Shown here: positions 29,619 through 39,475 of the stretch, piece after piece | How positions within the stretch are numbered: position 1 is the stretch's first letter | Layout of the letters: each line of letters starts with the position of its first letter | NCBI RefSeq assembly: GCF_031886125.1 | Contig: NZ_CP119391.1 | Coordinates: forward strand, 1,550,001 to 1,614,000 | Direction: 5' to 3' | From: Halomonas piscis | GTDB lineage: Bacteria > Pseudomonadota > Gammaproteobacteria > Pseudomonadales > Halomonadaceae | Length of the DNA stretch: 64,000 nucleotides | Translations under genes and position numbers: made by a program | The notes under the pieces: generated by a model | The model's input: only the letters and a program-made list of their open reading frames with translations | Database searches by the model: none | What the model was told of the DNA's origin: nothing

Positions 29619-31745
29619 ATGCTCGACGATGCGCTCAAGGGCGAGATCCAGACCGCCTATCGGCATATGGTAGAAGCGCTGGCGCTGACGCCGCGCTACG
29701 GCCAGCGGCTGATGATTGCCGAGATTGCCCGCACGCTTGGCGGCATCGAAGTCGACGAGGCCGGCAAGCGCCAGGACGACACCCACGTCTGCGTGCTGGA
29801 GGCCGGCACCGGCACCGGCAAGACGCTGGCGTACCTGGTGGCCGCGCTGCCGGTGGCCCGGGCACGGGGCAAACGGCTGGTGATTTCTACCGCCACCGTG
29901 GCGCTGCAGGAGCAGGTGCTCAACCAGGATCTGCCGTCGCTTTCCGCCCACAGCGGGCTGGACTTTCGCTACGCGCTGGCCAAGGGGCGCGGGCGCTACG
30001 TCTGCGTGGCTCGGCTGGACGACGCCATGGGCGACAGCGAGCCCAACCCCACCCAGTCGCTGTTCGAGCAGGACCTGATCGCCAGGAGCGGTGATTTTAC
30101 CCGCCTGGCCACCGAGATGGCCGAGGCCTACGGTCGCGGCGACTGGGAAGGCGACCGCGACAGCTGGCCGGACACCATCGACGACGCCACCTGGCGGCGG
30201 CTGACCGTGGACCATCGCCAATGCACCGGCCGGCGCTGCGGGCACTTCTCCGCCTGCGCGTTTTTCCGCTCCCGGCGGGAGCTGGAAAACGCCGACGTCA
30301 TCGTCGCCAACCATGATCTGGTGCTGGCCGACCTGGCGCTGGGCGGCGGGGCGATCCTGCCCGATCCCGAAGAGTGCGTTTTCGTTTTCGATGAAGGCCA
30401 CCATCTGCCGGACAAGGCGCTTTCCCACTTTGCCCACCGCTTTGCCGTACACGGCTGTTTGCGCTGGCTGAACACCCTGCGCTCAAGTCTCACCGAGCTC
30501 CACCAGGCGCTGGGCGCCCAGCCCGCCGTGGCGCGACTCCTGGCCGGGCTGCCGGAAACCCTGCAGGCCCTGGAGCCGGCGCTCAAGGAGGTATTCACCA
30601 GCGGCCATCAGCTGGCCGAGCGGCCTAACGGGCTCGGCGACAGCGAAGCCACGCACCAGCAGCGCTTTGCCAGGGGCGCGGTACCCGGGGCGCTGCGCGA
30701 GCAGGCCGGGCAGCTGTTGACCATGTTCGCCGTGCTTGCGCGCAGCCTCGAAAGCATCAGCGATATCCTGCGCGAAAGTCTCGACCCCGACAAACAGACC
30801 GGCCTTGAGCGCGAGCAGGCCGAGGCCTGGCTGCCGCTGGTGGCGCTGCTGCACGGCCGAGCGCTCGAGGCTCACGCGCTGTGGCAGGCGTTTGCCGCCG
30901 AGGATCCGCCGGACGCGCCGCCCCAGGCGCGCTGGCTGACGCTTTCCCGCTCGGGCGGCGAGGCCGAAATCGAGTTTTCCGCCAGCCCGGTGTCGGCGGC
31001 GCACACCCTGGCCAAGAACCTTTGGGGGCGCTGCCACGGCGCAGTGGTCACCTCGGCCACGCTTACCGCACTGGGGCGCTTCGAGCGCATTCAGGAGCGG
31101 GCGGGCCTTGCCGGGCGCTATCGCTACCAGGCGTTGCCCAGCCCCTTTGACTACGCCAGCGCCGTGCTCAGCGTGCCCCAGGCCGCCGCCGACCCGGGCG
31201 ACCGCGAGGGCCATGAGCAGGCCATTGTCGACTTCATTTCCCGGCTGGCCCCCCGGGAAGCGGCGCTGGTGCTGTTCTCGTCCCGGGCGCAGCTGCGCGC
31301 GGTGCGCAAGGCGCTGCCGGCAGAGGTGGAAAAGCGCCTGCTGGCCCAGGGAGCGATGCCCAAGGCCGAGCTATTGAAGCGCCACCGCGCCGCGGTGGAT
31401 CGCGGCGAGGGCAGCGTGATCTTCGGCCTGGCAAGCTTCGCCGAAGGGATCGATCTGCCCGGCGACTACCTGACCCACGTGGTGATTACCCGGCTGCCGT
31501 TCGCCGTGCCCGATGACCCGGTGGGCGCGACCCTGGCCGAGTGGATCGAGAGCCAGGGCGGCAACCCCTTCATGCGCATCAGCGTCCCCTATGCTTCGAT
31601 AAGGCTGGTGCAGGCCTGCGGGCGGCTGATTCGCCAGGAAAGCGATACCGGGCGCATTACGCTTCTGGATCGCCGGGTGCTGACCCGGCGTTACGGCCGG
31701 GCGCTGCTGGACGCGCTGCCGCCGTTTACCCGGGAAATTGCCTGA
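29619..31745 (+). CDS. dinG: ATP-dependent DNA helicase DinG
   Basis: Superfamily 2 iron-sulfur helicase (XPD-like, 5'-3') of 708 residues. Walker A EAGTGTGKT (61-69), four FeS-cluster cysteines Cys129, Cys202, Cys207 and Cys213, DEGH box (258-261), and C-terminal motifs FGLASFAEGIDLPG and QACGRLIRQESDTGR. The N-terminus resembles E. coli DinG. Starts 5 bases after rhlB, so probably co-transcribed. The family resolves R-loops and repair intermediates. Confidence 0.92.
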   Translation: MLDDALKGEIQTAYRHMVEALALTPRYGQRLMIAEIARTLGGIEVDEAGKRQDDTHVCVLEAGTGTGKTLAYLVAALPVARARGKRLVISTATVALQEQVLNQDLPSLSAHSGLDFRYALAKGRGRYVCVARLDDAMGDSEPNPTQSLFEQDLIARSGDFTRLATEMAEAYGRGDWEGDRDSWPDTIDDATWRRLTVDHRQCTGRRCGHFSACAFFRSRRELENADVIVANHDLVLADLALGGGAILPDPEECVFVFDEGHHLPDKALSHFAHRFAVHGCLRWLNTLRSSLTELHQALGAQPAVARLLAGLPETLQALEPALKEVFTSGHQLAERPNGLGDSEATHQQRFARGAVPGALREQAGQLLTMFAVLARSLESISDILRESLDPDKQTGLEREQAEAWLPLVALLHGRALEAHALWQAFAAEDPPDAPPQARWLTLSRSGGEAEIEFSASPVSAAHTLAKNLWGRCHGAVVTSATLTALGRFERIQERAGLAGRYRYQALPSPFDYASAVLSVPQAAADPGDREGHEQAIVDFISRLAPREAALVLFSSRAQLRAVRKALPAEVEKRLLAQGAMPKAELLKRHRAAVDRGEGSVIFGLASFAEGIDLPGDYLTHVVITRLPFAVPDDPVGATLAEWIESQGGNPFMRISVPYASIRLVQACGRLIRQESDTGRITLLDRRVLTRRYGRALLDALPPFTREIA

Positions 31746-31754
31746 GCCGATACC

Positions 31755-31788
31755 GAAAACAGAAACGCCCCGGCGAGTGCCGAGGCGT
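31755..31788 (-). terminator. Rho-independent terminator for the DAHP synthase gene
   Basis: On the minus strand a 10-bp stem (ACGCCTCGGC / GCCGGGGCGT) with a 4-base loop is followed by TTTCTGTTTT. On the plus strand there is no T run, so it serves mainly the leftward gene. Confidence 0.65.
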
Positions 31789-31811
31789 GGCAGGCGAGGC
31801 GGTTGAGCCGA

Positions 31812-32888
31812 TCAGGCGGCGCTGCGCCTGGCCAGGGTGGCGGCGAGCTGGTCGCTCATGCGCACGAAGGATTCCACCGTGGTATCCCAGTCGATGCAGG
31901 CATCGGTAATCGACACGCCGTACTCAAGCTGGCTGATGTCCTCGGGGACCTTCTGGTTGCCCCAGCCGAGGTTGGACTCCACCATCAGTCCGATGATCGA
32001 GGTGTTGCCGTCGAGAATCTGATTGGTGACGTTTTCCAGCACCAGCGGCTGCAGCCCGGCGTCCTTGTTGGAGTTGGCGTGGGAGCAGTCGATCATGATG
32101 TTGGCCGAGAGGCCGGCGCCGGCGAGCTCCTGTTCGGCCAGGGCGACGCTGACGCTGTCGTAGTTGGGCTTGCCGTTGCCGCCGCGCAGCACCACGTGGC
32201 CGTAGGCGTTGCCCCGGGTGCGGATGATCGCGACCTGGCCGGAGTGGTTGATGCCGAGAAAGTTGTGCGGGCTGGCGACCGACTTCAGCGCGTTGATCGC
32301 CACGTCCAGGCTGCCGTCGGTGCCGTTTTTGAAGCCCACGGGGCCGGACAGGCCCGAGGCCATTTCGCGGTGGGTCTGCGACTCGGTGGTGCGCGCGCCC
32401 ACCGCGGACCAGCTGATGCAGTCCTGGATGTACTGGGGGGAAATCGGGTCAAGCGCTTCGGTGGCCAGCGGCAGACCGATCTCGGAAAGCGCCACCAGCA
32501 GGCGCCGTGCCTTGTGCAGGCCTTCTTCGATTTCAAACGAGCCGTTCAGGCGCGGGTCGTTGATCAGGCCTTTCCAGCCCGTCGTGGTGCGGGGTTTCTC
32601 GAAGTAGACGCGCATCACGAGATAGAGGCTGTCGCTGACCCTGTCGGCCAGCTCGCGCAGGCGCTTGGCGTAGTCGATAGCGGCGTCGACGTCGTGAATC
32701 GAGCAGGGGCCGACCACGACCAGCAGGCGCGGATCCGTGCCGTCGAGGATGTTCTGGATGGTTTGGCGGCCGTCGATGACCGTGCGCTCGGCTTTGTCCG
32801 TGAGCGGAATCGTCTGCTTGAGCTCGTCCGGAGTGACGAGCACGTCCTGAGCGAGGACGTTGAGGTTGTTGACCTGTTGATCGGGCAT
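31812..32888 (-). CDS. 3-deoxy-7-phosphoheptulonate (DAHP) synthase, class I
   Basis: First enzyme of aromatic amino-acid synthesis, joining phosphoenolpyruvate and erythrose 4-phosphate. The 358 residues match the AroF/G/H family: LLVVVGPCSIHD, MRVYFEKPRTTTGWKG, GARTTESQTHREM, GFKNGTDG and MIDCSHANSNKD. ATG 32888 begins MPDQQVNNLN; the open upstream extension is not family-like. Which feedback type (Phe, Tyr or Trp sensitive) cannot be told by eye, so no symbol is given. A candidate promoter lies upstream. Confidence 0.93.
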   Translation of the reverse strand: MPDQQVNNLNVLAQDVLVTPDELKQTIPLTDKAERTVIDGRQTIQNILDGTDPRLLVVVGPCSIHDVDAAIDYAKRLRELADRVSDSLYLVMRVYFEKPRTTTGWKGLINDPRLNGSFEIEEGLHKARRLLVALSEIGLPLATEALDPISPQYIQDCISWSAVGARTTESQTHREMASGLSGPVGFKNGTDGSLDVAINALKSVASPHNFLGINHSGQVAIIRTRGNAYGHVVLRGGNGKPNYDSVSVALAEQELAGAGLSANIMIDCSHANSNKDAGLQPLVLENVTNQILDGNTSIIGLMVESNLGWGNQKVPEDISQLEYGVSITDACIDWDTTVESFVRMSDQLAATLARRSAA

Positions 32889-33257
32889 CTTGCTACCTGT
32901 GCATGCGCGGAGTTCGAAAAACGTGTTGCGTGTATCGTCAGTGTGTCTACTATCGCCCGCCGTAGCGGTAAAAATCAATCGCTTTGCCGCCGGCAGCGAG
33001 GCCTGGGCGCCGTTCATGGTGCGAGGTGGCGCTTGATGCGCGCGGTGGAACGCGCAACACTGGCGTGATTTTGCCGGTGCGAGCTGTCGGGAGGCGACCG
33101 GAGGCCCGGGCGCGTGGCGGCAGCAGGGTGCTCAATGTGAATGTGAAATGAAAACTGCCCAAGGAACACTATGCGTTTTGCCGTGAATGCCACCCGTACC
33201 AGGGGGCTTGATAGAGTAGGTTGCCGCGCCGACTGGGCGGGCGTCAGGAGCGTGTAA
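32889..33257. other. 369-base divergent intergenic region
   Basis: Separates the leftward DAHP synthase from rightward rpoE. It holds the leftward candidate promoter below. A GGAACA at 33163-33168 recalls a sigma-E -35, but no TCTGA/TCAAA -10 follows at 15-17 bases, so no rpoE promoter is called. No gene seen. Confidence 0.5.
32949..32978 (-). promoter_or_regulatory. Candidate promoter for the DAHP synthase gene
   Basis: On the minus strand TTGATT (32978-32973) and GATAGT (32954-32949), 18-base spacer, 61 bases upstream of the start codon. Confidence 0.42.
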
Positions 33258-33857
33258 ATGGGCACTCGGGAAACGGATCAGCAGCTGGTGGAGCGGGCGC
33301 GCCAAGGCGATAACGGCGCGTTCGACCTGCTGGTGAAAAAATATCAGCACAAGATCATCGGCCTGATCAGCCGCTATGTCCACGACCATGCCGAAGTGCA
33401 TGACGTGGCCCAGGAAGCCTTCATCAAGGCCTATCGGGCGCTTGGCAACTTTCGTGCCGAAAGCGCGTTTTACACCTGGATGTACCGGATCGCCATCAAT
33501 ACGGCCAAGAACCACCTGGTGTCTCGGGGCCGTCGCCCGCCGGGCAGCGACGTCGATATCGTCGATGCCGAAATCGTCGACCAGAGCGGGCGGCTGGCCG
33601 ACAGCGAGTCGCCGGAAGCCGCGATTGCCCGGGACGAGCTGGAGGCGTCGGTATTCGAGGCCATCGACAAGCTGCCCGACGACCTGCGCACGGCCATTAC
33701 CCTGCGCGAGTTCGACGGTTTGGCCTATGAGGACATCGCTCATATCATGCAGTGTCCGGTGGGCACGGTGCGTTCGCGTATCTTCCGCGCCCGGGAGGCG
33801 GTGGACGAGCACATCCGGCCGCTGATGACCACGGCGCGGAACAGTCGCGACGATTAG
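33258..33857 (+). CDS. rpoE: Extracytoplasmic-stress sigma factor RpoE/AlgU
   Basis: ECF sigma factor of 199 residues. Region 2 includes DLLVKKYQHKI, AQEAFIKAYRAL and the -10-reading FYTWMYRIAINTAKN; region 4 includes LPDDLRTAITLREFDG, YEDIAHIMQCPVGTVRSRIFRARE. The start MGTRETDQQLVERA is typical of AlgU/RpoE. AGGAG precedes ATG 33258. Followed by rseA, rseB and mucD as in Pseudomonas, so it should direct the response to misfolded outer-membrane proteins and be held by RseA. Confidence 0.95.
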   Translation: MGTRETDQQLVERARQGDNGAFDLLVKKYQHKIIGLISRYVHDHAEVHDVAQEAFIKAYRALGNFRAESAFYTWMYRIAINTAKNHLVSRGRRPPGSDVDIVDAEIVDQSGRLADSESPEAAIARDELEASVFEAIDKLPDDLRTAITLREFDGLAYEDIAHIMQCPVGTVRSRIFRAREAVDEHIRPLMTTARNSRDD

Positions 33858-33920
33858 CGGTCAGAGGCCAGGGTGGCGTAGCGGCCGGCCAACAAAGCGT
33901 TACTGTTTTCCCCGATTTCT

Positions 33921-33947
33921 GAACTGTTGGCGCCTGCTGGCGTCATA
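33921..33947 (+). promoter_or_regulatory. Candidate sigma-E-type promoter before rseA
   Basis: GAACTG (33921-33926), 16 bases, TCATA (33943-33947), close to the GAACTT-N16/17-TCTGA pattern. It sits in the 179-base gap between rpoE and rseA and would let the sigma factor raise its own inhibitor. Confidence 0.4.
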
Positions 33948-34036
33948 AGGTCAGACAGGCGCCGCAGGGAAGCCGGCAACGCCTCATGAAGCCGAACTGG
34001 CGTCGGCTGTCTCCAATCAGTGTGAGGGTGTGAAGC

Positions 34037-34774
34037 ATGAGTCAAGACACACGGGAAGCGCTTTCGGCGTTAATGGACGGCGAAGGTGACGAGCTGGAAC
34101 TGCGGCGAGTGCTCAAGACGCTGCCCGAGGATACCGGCGCGGCGGATGCCTGGCGGCGCTATCATCTGGCGCGCAGCCTGATGCAGCGCGACCATGGGGT
34201 GGACACCAGCGCCGACCTGTCGGCGGGCGTCATGGCCAGGCTTCAGGACGAGCCTGTGCCGGTGGCCGAGGCGCCCACCGCGGCCGCACCCGCTGCCAGG
34301 GCATCGTCTCGCGTGTCGCTGATGCGCGGCGCCGGCGTCGCTGCCGCCGTGTCGCTGATGGTGATTACCGGCGTACAGTATTTCGGCAGTACCAGCAGCA
34401 ACACCGCCGACTCGCCCGAGCTTGCCGGCGAGCCCGTGGCGAGCTCGGATGACGGCGCCCAGGCAATACCGCAGCCGGTGAGTCTGGCCGCATCCGAGTC
34501 GGGCGGCTCGACGCCGATGTTTGAGCCCACACCGTTTCAGCTGAATCGGGAAAGCCGCCGCCAGGGGCTGATGACCGTCAGCGACGGCGGCAGCCTGGCC
34601 CCATCGGCCGGTCAGGCGGGCGCCTCCCGGGCGGCCATGCAGGTAGACAGCGAGCAGATCCACCTGCTGCAGTCCTATCTTCAGGAGCACGCCCACGGCG
34701 CGGCCTACAGCAACAGCGACAGCTGGCTGCCGCTGTCGCGCTCATCGGCCATGTCTGACGCGCTGGGGCGCTAA
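34037..34774 (+). CDS. rseA: Anti-sigma-E factor RseA (MucA)
   Basis: Inner-membrane inhibitor of RpoE, 245 residues. Cytoplasmic N-terminal domain (1-70) with REALSALMDGEGDELELRR and DAWRRYHLARSLM, one membrane helix (about 96-117), and a periplasmic domain with a QLNRESRRQG segment and a serine-rich C-terminus. Expected to be cut by DegS and RseP during stress. Longer than E. coli RseA (216). The gap to rpoE is unusually wide. Confidence 0.9.
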   Translation: MSQDTREALSALMDGEGDELELRRVLKTLPEDTGAADAWRRYHLARSLMQRDHGVDTSADLSAGVMARLQDEPVPVAEAPTAAAPAARASSRVSLMRGAGVAAAVSLMVITGVQYFGSTSSNTADSPELAGEPVASSDDGAQAIPQPVSLAASESGGSTPMFEPTPFQLNRESRRQGLMTVSDGGSLAPSAGQAGASRAAMQVDSEQIHLLQSYLQEHAHGAAYSNSDSWLPLSRSSAMSDALGR

Positions 34775-34780
34775 GCGTCG

Positions 34781-35926
34781 ATGCGCCGTCCACCACGCAA
34801 CCCGTTTACCCCCATGCCCGATTTTGTTGCCTGCCGCTCTCTGTCCAGTTGGCATTTGAACGGCCGGGGTGCCGCTTTTGCACTGCTGACCGCGCTGGGC
34901 TTGCTGATGGCAACGCCGGCCGCGGCGGCGGAAGAAAACGCCGACGAGCCCGCAGGCGAGGCCACGCTGCGCTGCAAGTCGCTGGGTGAGGAGACGCCGC
35001 AAACGCCGGTGGCCTGGCTCACCGCCAGCCTCAAGGCGAGCCACTGCTACAGCTTTCAGGCCCGGGCCGTGGCGATCGACGCGCTCAACGTGCGCACCCT
35101 GGCGCTGTCCCACCGCATTCAGGACGGCGTTCGCCAGCAGGTGATTCAGCACCTTGACGGGCCGTCGGTCAACGTCGAGCGACGCGCTCGGGCCGGACTC
35201 TGGGGCTGGCCCGGCGGTCGGCCGGCGCCGGCAGAAGGAGCCGGTAGTGCCGGTGAAAGCGCTGACGCCCCCGCCCCCATGCCAAGACGCTGGGCCGAGC
35301 ACGTGGCGTCGGTTTATGACATAACGCTTGACGCGGACAAGCGCGTGGCCGACCGCGATGCGGTGGCGCTGACCTTTACCCCCAAAAGCGGCGATCGCTA
35401 CCGCCATCAGTGGTGGCTAGATCAAAACACCGGGCTTTTGCTCAAGCACGTACTGCGCGATAACGACGACGCCATTCTGGAAACCTTCCAGATCACTCGG
35501 CTGAAAACCCCCGAGCGCTATACCCGCGACGTTAGCGTAGCGCCGCCCCAGCGCGATGACGGGCCAAACTGGAAGACCGGCTGGCTGCCCGAGGGCATGG
35601 TTGAACAGCCCGATACGGTGGAGAAGGAGCACGAAGACCGCACCCGGCGCCTTTACAGCGACGGGCTTTCCACCGTCAGCGTGTTTGTCGAGGCACCGGC
35701 GGCCACCACGGCCCTTGCCACCGGGGTACACCGGCTGGGCGCCTCGGCGATTGCCGTGGAGCGTCATGACACCGCCGACCCCTGGCAGGTCATTGCCATC
35801 GGCGAAGTGCCGCCCAGGCTGCTTGGCCGCATCGCCCGCTCGGTAACGCGCACCGCGCCTGATACCGAAGAGCCGGAGGCTTCCGATTCCCCTTCTGACG
35901 CCCCCAACGCCGATGGCTCGGCGTAG
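34781..35926 (+). CDS. rseB: Sigma-E regulatory protein RseB (MucB)
   Basis: Periplasmic protein that shields RseA from DegS and senses lipoproteins or LPS. As drawn it has 381 residues, longer than usual (about 318). A hydrophobic signal segment lies at 29-50 (ATPAAAA/EE), giving a long leader; ATG 34814 is an alternative start, neither has a good ribosome site. Family features include KASHCYSFQ, LDQNTGLLLKHVLRD and the C-terminal domain WLPEGM to VHRLGASAIAVE. An inserted GGRPAPAEGAG stretch (about 146-170) and a long acidic tail after residue 355 account for the extra length. Confidence 0.85.
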   Translation: MRRPPRNPFTPMPDFVACRSLSSWHLNGRGAAFALLTALGLLMATPAAAAEENADEPAGEATLRCKSLGEETPQTPVAWLTASLKASHCYSFQARAVAIDALNVRTLALSHRIQDGVRQQVIQHLDGPSVNVERRARAGLWGWPGGRPAPAEGAGSAGESADAPAPMPRRWAEHVASVYDITLDADKRVADRDAVALTFTPKSGDRYRHQWWLDQNTGLLLKHVLRDNDDAILETFQITRLKTPERYTRDVSVAPPQRDDGPNWKTGWLPEGMVEQPDTVEKEHEDRTRRLYSDGLSTVSVFVEAPAATTALATGVHRLGASAIAVERHDTADPWQVIAIGEVPPRLLGRIARSVTRTAPDTEEPEASDSPSDAPNADGSA

Positions 35927-36050
35927 GCAGAAACAGGCCGCCACGGGGAATGCGGCGGCCGCGAAAGCTTTATCAACAGCCGGCATCAGCCGGCTTTTAC
36001 CCGTCGCCATGTCACGTCACCCCATGTCACTTTACCCAAGGAGTTCTTGC

Positions 36051-37469
36051 ATGAAGCGCTTGATCCTCCCGGCCACGCTGTGGCTATGTTTGCTGTTCGC
36101 CGTTACCGCCGGCAGCGCCGCCCAGGCGCGGGACCTGCCGGACTTCACCCAGCTGGTCAAGGACGCCGCGCCGGGGGTGGTGAACATCGCCACCAGCCGC
36201 ACGATCGAGCGGCGGGGCGGCTCGCCGCTGCACGGCTTTGAAGGCCAGGACATTCCGGAAATCTTCCGCCATTTCTTCGGCGATCGTTCGCCGATACCGC
36301 CCGGGCACGGCGGCCGCGGTCGCAGCCAGGAGCGCCAGTCGCTGGGCTCGGGATTCGTGATCGATGAAAACGGCTATATCCTCACCAACGCCCACGTCGT
36401 AGAGGACGCCGATGAAATTCTGGTGCGCTTCAACGACCGCCGCGAGATGGCAGCAAAAGTCGTGGGCAGCGATCCCAAGACCGATATTGCGCTGCTGAGC
36501 GTCGACGCCGACGACCTGCCCACCCTTGAGCTCGGCGACTCCGACGATCTCGAGGTCGGCGCCTGGGTGGCCGCCATCGGCTCGCCCTTCGGCTTCGATC
36601 ATTCGGTGACGTCGGGCATCATCAGCGCGATGAACCGTACCCTGCCGCGGGATGCCTACGTGCCGTTCATCCAGACCGACGTGGCCATCAACCCGGGCAA
36701 CTCCGGGGGGCCGCTGTTCAATCTGGACGGCGAAGTGATCGGCATCAACTCGCAGATCTTTACCCGCAGCGGCGGCTTCATGGGGCTGTCGTTCGCCATT
36801 CCCATCAACGTGGCCATGGACGTTGCCGACCAGCTGCGCAACGAGGGCCACGTCAATCGCGGCTGGCTCGGGGTGATGATCCAGCCGGTGTCCCGGGATC
36901 TGGCCGAGTCCTTCGGCATGGACAAGCCCGGCGGCGCGCTGATCGCCGATCTTGACTCCGACGGTCCGGCGGCCAAGGGCGGCCTGAAAGCCGGTGACAT
37001 CATCCTCGCGGTGGACGACCAGGAAGTGACGCGCTCGAGCACGCTGCCGCGCCTGATCGGCCGGGTAGCGCCGGAGGAAACCGTCGAGCTCTCGCTGATG
37101 CGCGACGGGGAGAAGATGACCGAAACGGTGGCGCTTGGCAGCTGGCCCGATAGCGAGCAGTCGCCTCGTGACCAAAGCCGGAACGACAGCCAGGCCCGCC
37201 TGGGCATAGAGGTCGGGGAGATCGACGATGCCCTGCGCGAACGGCTGGGCGTTGACGGCGGCGTGGAAGTGCGCGACGTCGAGCCGGAAAGCGTGGCCGC
37301 CCGTGCGGGCATCCGCCCCGGCGATATTCTGGTCAGCATCGACCACCAGAGCGTGTCCACGGCCAGGGAGCTCAGCGAGCGGGTCGAGGCGCTGCCCGAC
37401 GACCGCGCGATTCCGCTGCGGCTCTATCGGAACGGCCGTTCGCTGTTCGTGGCGCTGCGCCTGAAGTAA
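36051..37469 (+). CDS. mucD: Periplasmic serine protease/chaperone MucD (DegP/HtrA family)
   Basis: 472 residues: signal peptide (1-26), trypsin-like domain with catalytic His115 (NAHVV), Asp145 (KTDIALL) and Ser218 (GNSGG), then two PDZ domains (about 265-355 and 385-470). It degrades misfolded envelope proteins and dampens the sigma-E response. ATG 36051 follows AAGGAG and starts the signal peptide; the open frame extends into rseB. In Pseudomonas mucC lies between mucB and mucD; no such gene fits in the 124-base gap here. Confidence 0.94.
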   Translation: MKRLILPATLWLCLLFAVTAGSAAQARDLPDFTQLVKDAAPGVVNIATSRTIERRGGSPLHGFEGQDIPEIFRHFFGDRSPIPPGHGGRGRSQERQSLGSGFVIDENGYILTNAHVVEDADEILVRFNDRREMAAKVVGSDPKTDIALLSVDADDLPTLELGDSDDLEVGAWVAAIGSPFGFDHSVTSGIISAMNRTLPRDAYVPFIQTDVAINPGNSGGPLFNLDGEVIGINSQIFTRSGGFMGLSFAIPINVAMDVADQLRNEGHVNRGWLGVMIQPVSRDLAESFGMDKPGGALIADLDSDGPAAKGGLKAGDIILAVDDQEVTRSSTLPRLIGRVAPEETVELSLMRDGEKMTETVALGSWPDSEQSPRDQSRNDSQARLGIEVGEIDDALRERLGVDGGVEVRDVEPESVAARAGIRPGDILVSIDHQSVSTARELSERVEALPDDRAIPLRLYRNGRSLFVALRLK

Positions 37470-37492
37470 GCGCCCGAGCTCGCTTCACCGAT

Positions 37493-37517
37493 GCCCGGCG
37501 ACATGCCGGGCTTTTTA
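37493..37517 (+). terminator. Rho-independent terminator after mucD
   Basis: GCCCGGC / GCCGGGC stem, 5-base loop, then TTTTTATT. Ends the rpoE operon before lepA. Confidence 0.88.
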
Positions 37518-37566
37518 TTGCCCTTGCCGGCCTCGGCACGGCATAGCACGGCGCACCCGGGAGCGG

Positions 37567-37572
37567 TACAAT
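37567..37572 (+). promoter_or_regulatory. Candidate -10 for lepA
   Basis: TACAAT lies 75 bases before lepA and follows the mucD terminator. The -35 region is poor, so confidence is limited. Confidence 0.35.
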
Positions 37573-37646
37573 GGCCGCCATTAATTACACGCGCGCTGCG
37601 CTGAAAGTCGCCAAGGGCGTGACCATGAATCGGATTGTGGCACCTG

Positions 37647-39461
37647 ATGACAGATAAAAATCGAAGCATTATCAAACATATACGAAATTTCTCCATCATC
37701 GCGCACATCGACCACGGCAAGTCCACGCTGTCGGATCGGCTGATTCAGGTCTGCGGCGGGCTCACCGACCGCGAGCTGAAAGAGCAGGTGCTGGACTCCA
37801 TGGACCTCGAACGCGAGCGCGGTATCACCATCAAGGCGCAGTCGGTCACCCTGGATTACCGGGCCGCCGACGGCGAGCTTTACCAGCTCAACTTCATCGA
37901 CACTCCCGGCCACGTGGATTTTTCCTACGAAGTATCCCGCTCGCTCTACGCCTGCGAGGGCGCGCTGCTGGTGGTGGACGCCGCCCAGGGCGTCGAGGCC
38001 CAGTCGGTGGCCAACTGCTACACCGCGGTGGAGCAGGATCTGGAGGTGCTGCCGGTGCTCAACAAGATTGACCTGCCTCAGGCCGACCCGGACAGCGTGG
38101 CCCAGGAGATCGAAGAAATCATCGGCATCGACGCCGCCGATGCCTGCCAGGTATCGGCCAAGAGCGGCCTTGGCATTGATGAGCTGCTGGAGCGCCTGGT
38201 GCGCGACGTGCCGCCGCCCAAGGGCGATGTAGACGCGCCGCTTCAGGCGCTGATCATCGATTCGTGGTTCGACAACTACCTGGGCGTGGTGTCGCTGGTG
38301 CGGCTTTTTGACGGCACCCTGCGCAAGGGCGACAAGGTGAGGATCACGTCCACCGGCGGCGACTGGGTGTCCACCGAGGTGGGCATTTTTACGCCGCTGC
38401 GCAAACAGACCGACGTGCTTCGCGCCGGCGAGGTGGGCTTTCTGGTGGCCGGGATCAAGGATATCCAGGGCGCCCCGGTGGGCGATACCATCACCCACAG
38501 CAAAACGCCCGACGTTCCCCGGCTGCCGGGCTTTCAACAGATTAAGCCCCAGGTCTATGCGGGGATGTTCCCGGTGAGCGCCGACGACTACGAAGGCTTT
38601 CGCGACGCTCTGGAAAAGCTCTCGCTCAACGATGCCTCGCTTGACTACGAGCCGGAAAACTCCGATGCGCTGGGCTTTGGCTTTCGCGTCGGCTTTCTTG
38701 GCACCCTGCACATGGAAATCGTCCAGGAACGCCTGGAGCGCGAGTACAACCTCGACCTGCTGACCACGGCTCCCACCGTGGTCTACGAGCTCTTGATGGA
38801 AGACGGTGAGGTGCGCTACGTGTCCAACCCGTCGAAGCTGCCCGACCTGGCCGACGTGGCTGAGATGCGCGAGCCGGTGGTACGCGCGAGCATCCTGGTG
38901 CCCCAGGAGTTCGTCGGCAACGTCATTGCCGAGTGCGAGCAGCGTCGGGGCACCCAGCTCGACATGCAGTTTCTGGGCAATCAGATTCAGCTTACCTACG
39001 AGCTGCCCATGGCTGAAGTGGTCATGGACTTTTTCGACCGTCTCAAGTCGCTGTCCAAGGGCTATGCGTCGCTCGAATACAATTTCGAACGCTTCGAGGC
39101 GGCGAAGCTGGTGCGCCTGGACGTGCTGATCAACGGCGACAGGGTGGACGCTCTGGCGGTGATTGTTCACCGCGATCAGGCCCATCCCCGGGGCCGGGCG
39201 CTGGTGGAAAAGATGAAGGAGCTTATCCCCCGGCAGATGTTTGACGTGGCGATCCAGGCGGCCATCGGCGGCCAGGTGGTGGCCCGCTCCACGGTCAAGG
39301 CGCTGCGCAAGAACGTGACCGCCAAGTGCTACGGCGGCGACATCACGCGCAAGAAAAAGCTGCTGGAAAAGCAGAAAGCCGGTAAAAAACGCATGAAGCA
39401 GGTCGGGCGCGTGGAAATTCCCCAGGATGCCTTTCTCGCCGTGCTCAGAGTCAACGACTAG
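37647..39461 (+). CDS. lepA: Elongation factor 4 (LepA)
   Basis: Ribosome back-translocating GTPase of 604 residues. G motifs [17 protein letters not shown] and NKIDLP are clear, as is the LepA-specific C-terminal region with [23 protein letters not shown] 37647 begins [11 protein letters not shown]; a TTG four codons earlier is in frame but gives no advantage. The ribosome site is weak. Leads the lepA-lepB-rnc-era group. Confidence 0.96.
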   Translation: MTDKNRSIIKHIRNFSIIAHIDHGKSTLSDRLIQVCGGLTDRELKEQVLDSMDLERERGITIKAQSVTLDYRAADGELYQLNFIDTPGHVDFSYEVSRSLYACEGALLVVDAAQGVEAQSVANCYTAVEQDLEVLPVLNKIDLPQADPDSVAQEIEEIIGIDAADACQVSAKSGLGIDELLERLVRDVPPPKGDVDAPLQALIIDSWFDNYLGVVSLVRLFDGTLRKGDKVRITSTGGDWVSTEVGIFTPLRKQTDVLRAGEVGFLVAGIKDIQGAPVGDTITHSKTPDVPRLPGFQQIKPQVYAGMFPVSADDYEGFRDALEKLSLNDASLDYEPENSDALGFGFRVGFLGTLHMEIVQERLEREYNLDLLTTAPTVVYELLMEDGEVRYVSNPSKLPDLADVAEMREPVVRASILVPQEFVGNVIAECEQRRGTQLDMQFLGNQIQLTYELPMAEVVMDFFDRLKSLSKGYASLEYNFERFEAAKLVRLDVLINGDRVDALAVIVHRDQAHPRGRALVEKMKELIPRQMFDVAIQAAIGGQVVARSTVKALRKNVTAKCYGGDITRKKKLLEKQKAGKKRMKQVGRVEIPQDAFLAVLRVND

Positions 39462-39475
39462 GACAGACGCTACCC

